Shown one piece after another: positions 38,281-64,000 of a stretch of 64,000 nt of DNA. Location of the stretch: NCBI RefSeq assembly GCF_035594125.1, contig NC_087168.1, positions 18,917,150-18,981,149 of the forward strand. Reading direction: 5' to 3'. Position 1 is the stretch's first letter. Each line of letters starts with the position of its first letter. The translations under genes were made by a program, and so were the position numbers. This DNA comes from Scylla paramamosain. Lineage: Eukaryota > Arthropoda > Malacostraca > Decapoda > Portunidae. The notes below the pieces were generated by a model. The model ran no database searches, was not told where the DNA came from, and saw nothing but the letters and a program-made list of their open reading frames with translations.

Positions 38281-39130
38281 TGGAAGCCTTAGTTATATGG
38301 TTTTATTGGCCTAGTTTGTGTACTATTGCGTGACCAGTCTTTCCTCTTACTTGGTTCACTTGGTAGAATTTAGAGGGTCTTCCTCATATCTGTGATGGTC
38401 CACCGTTACTTCCAGCCCTAGAGTCTTCTTTCCGGAGATCAATCTAGTCTGGTACGGTGTTAGAGGCTGCCCTGCAGTGTGTTGTGTATCTGGGTGTAGG
38501 AGGCTCATCTGGTTGTTCCTTCAAAAATTTGCCTTAGTCTTGAACTTGATAGCAGAACAGCTCTTGATGCCTCTAACATGTTTTGGGAGTGTGTTGAATA
38601 TTCTAGGGCTATTTTATGTAAAACTGGAGGCTAAAAGAGTCTTGATTCTCTCTGGGGTAGATGTGGATAGTGATTTTCTCTCACACGCTGTTGTGTCTCA
38701 TGCAGTGAGGAAGTAGTTGGGTCAGGTATCAGTTTCTTTAGTATCTTCCATACATATATAGCTCGATATCTCTCGTCTCTTCATCTGTAAGTATTAGCCT
38801 AGTTTTTTCAAATGCTCCCAATAATTGAGGCCTTGCATACCTGTGATTTGCCTGGTGAAGTACCTTTGCACTAACACCAGTTCCTGTATATCTCCCTTTT
38901 TGTATGGTGACCAGAGTTGACTACAGCAGTCAAGTATTGGCTGTATGAAGGCCTTCCACACTGTTAACATTAGTACTTGTTCTCTGGACCTGAAGGTTCT
39001 AAGGACCCAGCTAGCTTTTTGCTTGGCTTTATTTGTGGTTGTATGGATGTGGTGTTTGTAGTGGCATCTTCATTGAGGTGGATTCCTAGACACTTGACCA
39101 CAGGGCTTGATGGTATAGTTTTGCCTCCTG
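38281..39130 (-). pseudogene. C-terminal fragment of a second LINE reverse transcriptase
   Basis: On the - strand: FRSREQVLMLTVWKAFIQPI, LDCCSQLWSPYKKGDIQELV, LVQRYFTRQITGMQGLNYWE, the thumb and C-terminal signature common to CR1/jockey-like LINEs. Stops (for example after EHLKKLG) and frameshifts follow. It is a different family from the element at 36.6-38.1 kb. It ends about 100 bp before the TAF6L acceptor at 39238. Confidence 0.8.
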
Positions 39131-39238
39131 CTGTGTGTAGTGCTGTGGAGCATTACCCTGTAAGATGTTCTAGTCATTATTTAATGAAGCCCCAAGAACC
39201 TTTAAGTCAAAGGACTAATGTGTTGGTGTATGTTTCAG

Positions 39239-43370
<4,132 letters not shown>

Positions 43371-44050
43371 TCTTGTGGACACATTATACTAACCCCTTAT
43401 TATCTTGTACAGTACTTACCTTGGTGTGAAAGACAACTGCAATAAGTGTACAAAATTAGCAATATTTCTTCCATGTCAAGCTGCCTAAATCATGATGTCA
43501 TGAATCTCACTATTTGGAGCAGTGGTTGTTAAGGCCTGAGGAATGTGTCTTGTCTTGTTGTAGTTACAGGACTGGAGATGCAGGCTTTTATCATCATGTG
43601 AGTCTGCAGTTATCTCATATGTGATTTGTAATTTCATACATATAAACAAAAAGATTATGGCTTTAAGACATGTCATTGTCATATTTCCACATCATGATTT
43701 TCATATTAGATGCATCAGTAGCCACTCATTTCTGTTCATGTGAGACCTAAAGCATAAATGTGACTGTGCCAAATTTAAAATAGAGAAATATAAGTAAAGT
43801 ACCTGGAAGATTTTGTGCATCTATTAAGGAACAAGGAGTTGTAGAGTGGTGTTGGAGAAAAGGTTGTGAGATTGCAGGGATGTATAGGATAGATCATGTG
43901 AGAGGACAGCTCCATATAAAAATAGGAGGATAACAGAGTATGAAAGAGAGAAAGATTGAGAAAATGTAAAGATGTACGTATATTAATGTGTTAAGATGAG
44001 ACATGCCAAAAGGGAGGTTTAAGGATCCAGCACTGGAAAAGATAGAACTG

Positions 44051-44122
<72 letters not shown>

Positions 44123-44384
44123 CATGTTCTCTAATGCTCAGTAAAGTGTTTAATAGAATGGATTCTGGCCTGGCTGGCACATTGATAACATCTTCATTGT
44201 GGAATCTAGTTTTCTGTGCAATGTATTTAGATTATGTTAGTGTAGTACCTCATTTACTCATTTGTGAAACATCAGCTGTAATGATATTGGTTCTACATCA
44301 GTTGAACCTGCATATTCTTTCCTTTGACACCCAGTTTTCTCAAAAATTACTTGTACTTAATAGTATTATGCAATGTAAAAGTAA
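43371..44384. other. TAF6L 3' UTR and intergenic sequence
   Basis: AT-rich sequence after the TAF6L stop, with a (TA)n tract of about 66 bp at 44054-44120. No ORF of interest. The TAF6L 3' UTR must lie here, but I cannot fix its end. Confidence 0.5.
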
Positions 44385-44655
44385 GTGCCTCCATGGTAGT
44401 GGCTTGTGTGCCTAGCTACAAATCTACAGACCCTGGTTCAAGTAGTTGCTGTTGGGGTGGTTGGCACACAGCTCATCCAGCAGTTCATCCTTCCTTCAGG
44501 TTGGTCATTAATAAGTACCTTGGAAACCTGGGAAGGTAAATTGGGATGTCAGCATGATCCTGTGTGGAGCAAGGGACATCCACCACAAGCTCAAAGGGCA
44601 AGGTGGAGAGGATTACAAGACCAGACACAGCTGTTGTGTGTACCCCAACTTTACC
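44385..44655 (+). mobile_element. tRNA-related SINE
   Basis: A tRNA-like head contains CCCTGGTTCAAGT, a good Pol III B box (GGTTCAA), and is followed by GTTGGTCATTAATAAGTACC and AAACCTGGGAAGGTAAATTG blocks and a pyrimidine-rich TACC end. I recall the GGTTGGTC...AAATGGGTACCTGG...AAGGTAAA arrangement from decapod SINEs. It lies between the two convergent genes, possibly in the TAF6L 3' UTR. Confidence 0.6.
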
Positions 44656-46797
44656 TTGAACGTAAATATAATAATACCCGTTTTTGTACATTTGTGTCTC
44701 TTTCCAAGTCCTGTTTGAATGAACTCATCTATGGCACAGACAGGCATTTAGTAAAAAATAGTTTCCCTAAAAAACTAAAAAGTATTTATTCTCAGAAAAT
44801 TACTTAGTCACACAACCACAACACAATATAATGGAATGTATCACTTAACACCAATTCCAATGAACATAATTTAAATAAACTACAATAAAGGAAACATTTG
44901 CTTAAAAAAAAAGAAGCAAATGCAAAAGATGATCAAGGGAGACAACACAGATGACAAATAGAGAACATTTTAACCTCAAACAACTTTGCCTCTACATCAT
45001 CAAACTGCTCACTTGAATATGACAAACAATTTGATCAACAATAAACATTAAAGTCTTGTAACAGTGTCAACTAACAACCGTCTACTGTATCATTTTTCTC
45101 ATGAAGATAACCCAAGAACATCTGAGGGAGAGAAGGGATGATCTTAGCTGGTGTACAGTTCTCAGACAAGGGGATGCTCCAAACCTTTTACCTTTTCAGT
45201 ACAGTAATCCTGTTATAATGGGCAATGATTTGTTGGACACCTCAAGCCAAACACATCAGTACATAAAGAAATAACACAGATCCAATAATAGCAAGTGATT
45301 AAAGCAATTTGGACATGCATTTGTCTCTCACTCTCTCTAATTTCATCCTGTTAAATACTTTAATTTCGATCATGTGAAGAAACACTGAAGTACAAGTGCA
45401 TTATTATGTTCGGCCTGATGTTGACACTTTATACTTTTCTACAATCCTTGCTATCTCTAATATGTTACTCTGAAGTGTTCCTAATACTGTGCAAGGTCAA
45501 TGCAGTGCCAGTTTACCTAAAAATATGAGCTTACAATGAATAGTTCATGGAATTACCAATCCATTATAAGGAAGGATTACTGTAAAGCATCAAAATCCAA
45601 GACAGTAGCCACAACTCTTACAATACGATTAAACTTTGATATATTCCAGGATGTACACCATTCTCACACACTGATATGTGAAGAAATAGAGAGATAAAGA
45701 GTCACTGGATATGTATGAGGAAGTATTATGAATATCCAACATACCAACCACTTACACTTGGCTTTTTTGGAGATTTTTAAGTGTACAAAAAATAATTTGA
45801 GCTAAAGCACTTACTGGAGGGATTAAAGTGCATATCCTAACTAGAGTGTAGGACATCAACACTTCCTTTGTGCACCACCTCTCTCAGCTTCAGACTATAT
45901 AAGTGCACAATGACACTTAAGAGTACATATCTACCATTTTTATATACTGAGTGGAACTGGGTGTATTGAGTCAAGTTAATGGGTTATAGGAACAATTTCA
46001 TACATCACAATCACAATACACAAGCATACAATACACTAATCGGCTTCCGTCATAAAGAAGCATCAGAAACAATAATTACCATTTATGCTTCCTCTAATAC
46101 CTTGACTTCATATGGCAGGTGAAGTCAAGGAAAACAAATAAGTGTGCTCCACATTACTAAATTACATTTGTGCAGTTCTGGTACATGAAATATCATGGTA
46201 CTAGAGAGACAATTAAACAACTATATGTGCATTCTGTTTCCACATTTTTAATAAAATTGATTGTTTGGCATCTACCCTCATGATATGCTTAGCTACTCAA
46301 TACTCACGTGCATTACTTAACTCCAGTAAGTTACAGTTTATTGTCAGATTATTGATTAAGAACTCATGAATGGAATAGAATTGCATTGTGGGTTGGCACA
46401 AGAAATAAAAACATCCCCGTAGACTGCCAAGGTTTCATTCATGTATAAAAATATCCTGTACCATCTGGGAAATGTGTCATATTCAAATAAAACGATATTA
46501 AAAATAGCCATACGTTCTGAGGAGCTATATCGTTGATCTCAAAAATATAGTGGCTAAGGTGGTGCAATCTGAAACCTGGTTCCCTTGATGCCTCAACTGA
46601 GCTGTCCAAAGACATAACCAATGAGACAACAGTCAAGCATCAGCCAACCTTAATATCAGCACCAATAATCCTCCTTATCCTTAGTGACATGTTTCAGCAG
46701 CATCCCAATGACCACTGGAATGTGACAAAGTCCTCCTGTGGTGTGCTGTACCCTGAAGGACCTTTCCTCCATAGTGGTCTTAAGCAGTGCAGGTTCC
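44656..46797. other. Intergenic sequence downstream of ACLY
   Basis: AT-rich, non-repetitive to the eye, with no conserved coding segment on either strand. It should contain the ACLY 3' UTR at its right end (below 46797). Confidence 0.5.
46337..46342 (-). other. Possible ACLY polyadenylation signal
   Basis: AATAAA on the - strand about 455 nt after the ACLY stop codon. It is a candidate on motif alone; other 3' ends are possible. Confidence 0.2.
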
Positions 46798-63377
<16,580 letters not shown>

Positions 63378-63812
63378 GCTGCTGGTTTCTGCGGCGAGGA
63401 ATGGAACTATGAATGTGGTGCACTAATAAAGAATGTACTTCTTATGTGTCTTTACGTTCCTTTAAATGTCGCGTGTAATTTCAAAGGTAATAAGACTTCA
63501 GAGTTTCTCAAATGAATATGAACGAAGTAGATCAAACCCAAAATCGAAATATCAGGAATATCCCAAATTATCAAATAACAACCACGTCAAGACCAACAAC
63601 ACTGCTGCTGATTGTTCTTCCGTTACTGTCTTTCGTAATGATGATTTAAAACAATGAGACATATGAGGTGAGTAATGAATATCTTACACCAAACCTGGCA
63701 ACAGATCTCAAGGTGAAGGAAAGTGAGCAGAGTACTGCGCTCTCCTATCAGACCACTCCAGATAGACCAGGATGACACCAGCACCACAACGCTATTCTTG
63801 TCTTCACCGTAC

Positions 63813-63908
63813 CTGCACCATCGATACGTGTCTTGCGCCATCGCAACCACAATTATCACATAAATTTACCGAACCACCAGTGACGCCATTAAAGTTGTTT
63901 CACATTGG
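63813..63908 (-). promoter_or_regulatory. Candidate ACLY 5' UTR exon and CCAAT box
   Basis: The ACLY start codon is preceded by only 11 nt of leader after a 3' splice site (AG at 63390-63389, exon from 63388), so a non-coding 5' exon must lie upstream. A plausible donor, GCAG|gtacgg, ends at 63813, and a CCAAT motif (- strand) is at 63908-63904. The true first exon could instead lie beyond the window edge. Confidence 0.3.
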
Positions 63909-64000
63909 TTGCAATTCTACGCTAACCTGACGATGCGAAGTTACGCGGCTTTCAATCGCTTGCGCTATTTTGATGAGCCTATTCTCACTGCTAGTGAAGC

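Noticed and set aside
44385..44470. Functional tRNA gene
   Set aside because: The B box is present but the cloverleaf arms do not pair, and the downstream SINE body is clear.

Overview
This is eukaryotic DNA, most likely from a decapod crustacean (crab, lobster or shrimp relative). The evidence is the very high density of long dinucleotide and tetranucleotide microsatellites, split genes with GT-AG introns, arthropod-like protein sequences, and interspersed LINE and SINE ends that I recall as typical of decapod genomes. The species call is an inference from composition and repeats. No prokaryotic, organellar, CRISPR or rRNA features were seen.

Two genes can be read with confidence, and they converge tail to tail. 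On the + strand at 39.2-43.4 kb lie eight exons of a TAF6-like protein (TAF6L, histone-fold subunit of SAGA/PCAF-type acetyltransferase complexes); its first exon with the start codon was not found. On the - strand at 63.4-46.8 kb lies a complete coding set of 21 exons for ATP-citrate synthase (ACLY), 1079 residues. I checked every junction for both genes: all are GT-AG and all reading phases join without a gap. About 3.4 kb separates the two stop codons, and that interval holds a SINE and an (AT)n tract.

The left 39 kb carries no recognisable complete gene. It holds microsatellites, minisatellites, MITE-like elements with terminal inverted repeats, and truncated LINEs. There is weak but coherent evidence for one more gene on the - strand. 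A GC-rich CCAAT-box promoter with a 5' exon (30.35-29.99 kb) may splice to a short coding exon at 9.03-8.97 kb encoding MKHLSDLMETGRRLKQM. Its identity is unknown.

The most interesting structure is around ACLY. Tandem duplications have copied its splice sites: decoy 3' splice sites lie upstream of exon 3 and a decoy 5' splice site lies after exon 1. The exon-13 donor sits directly on a (GT)n microsatellite. There is a candidate 57-nt cassette exon in the regulatory linker and a candidate in-frame alternative first exon in intron 2. The same intron contains a paired CACGTG + GATA module, a perfect 16-bp hairpin and a G-quadruplex motif. Between 36.5 and 39.1 kb two LINE fragments lie just upstream of the TAF6L exons; one carries a nested 104-bp insertion flanked by a perfect 17-bp target-site duplication.
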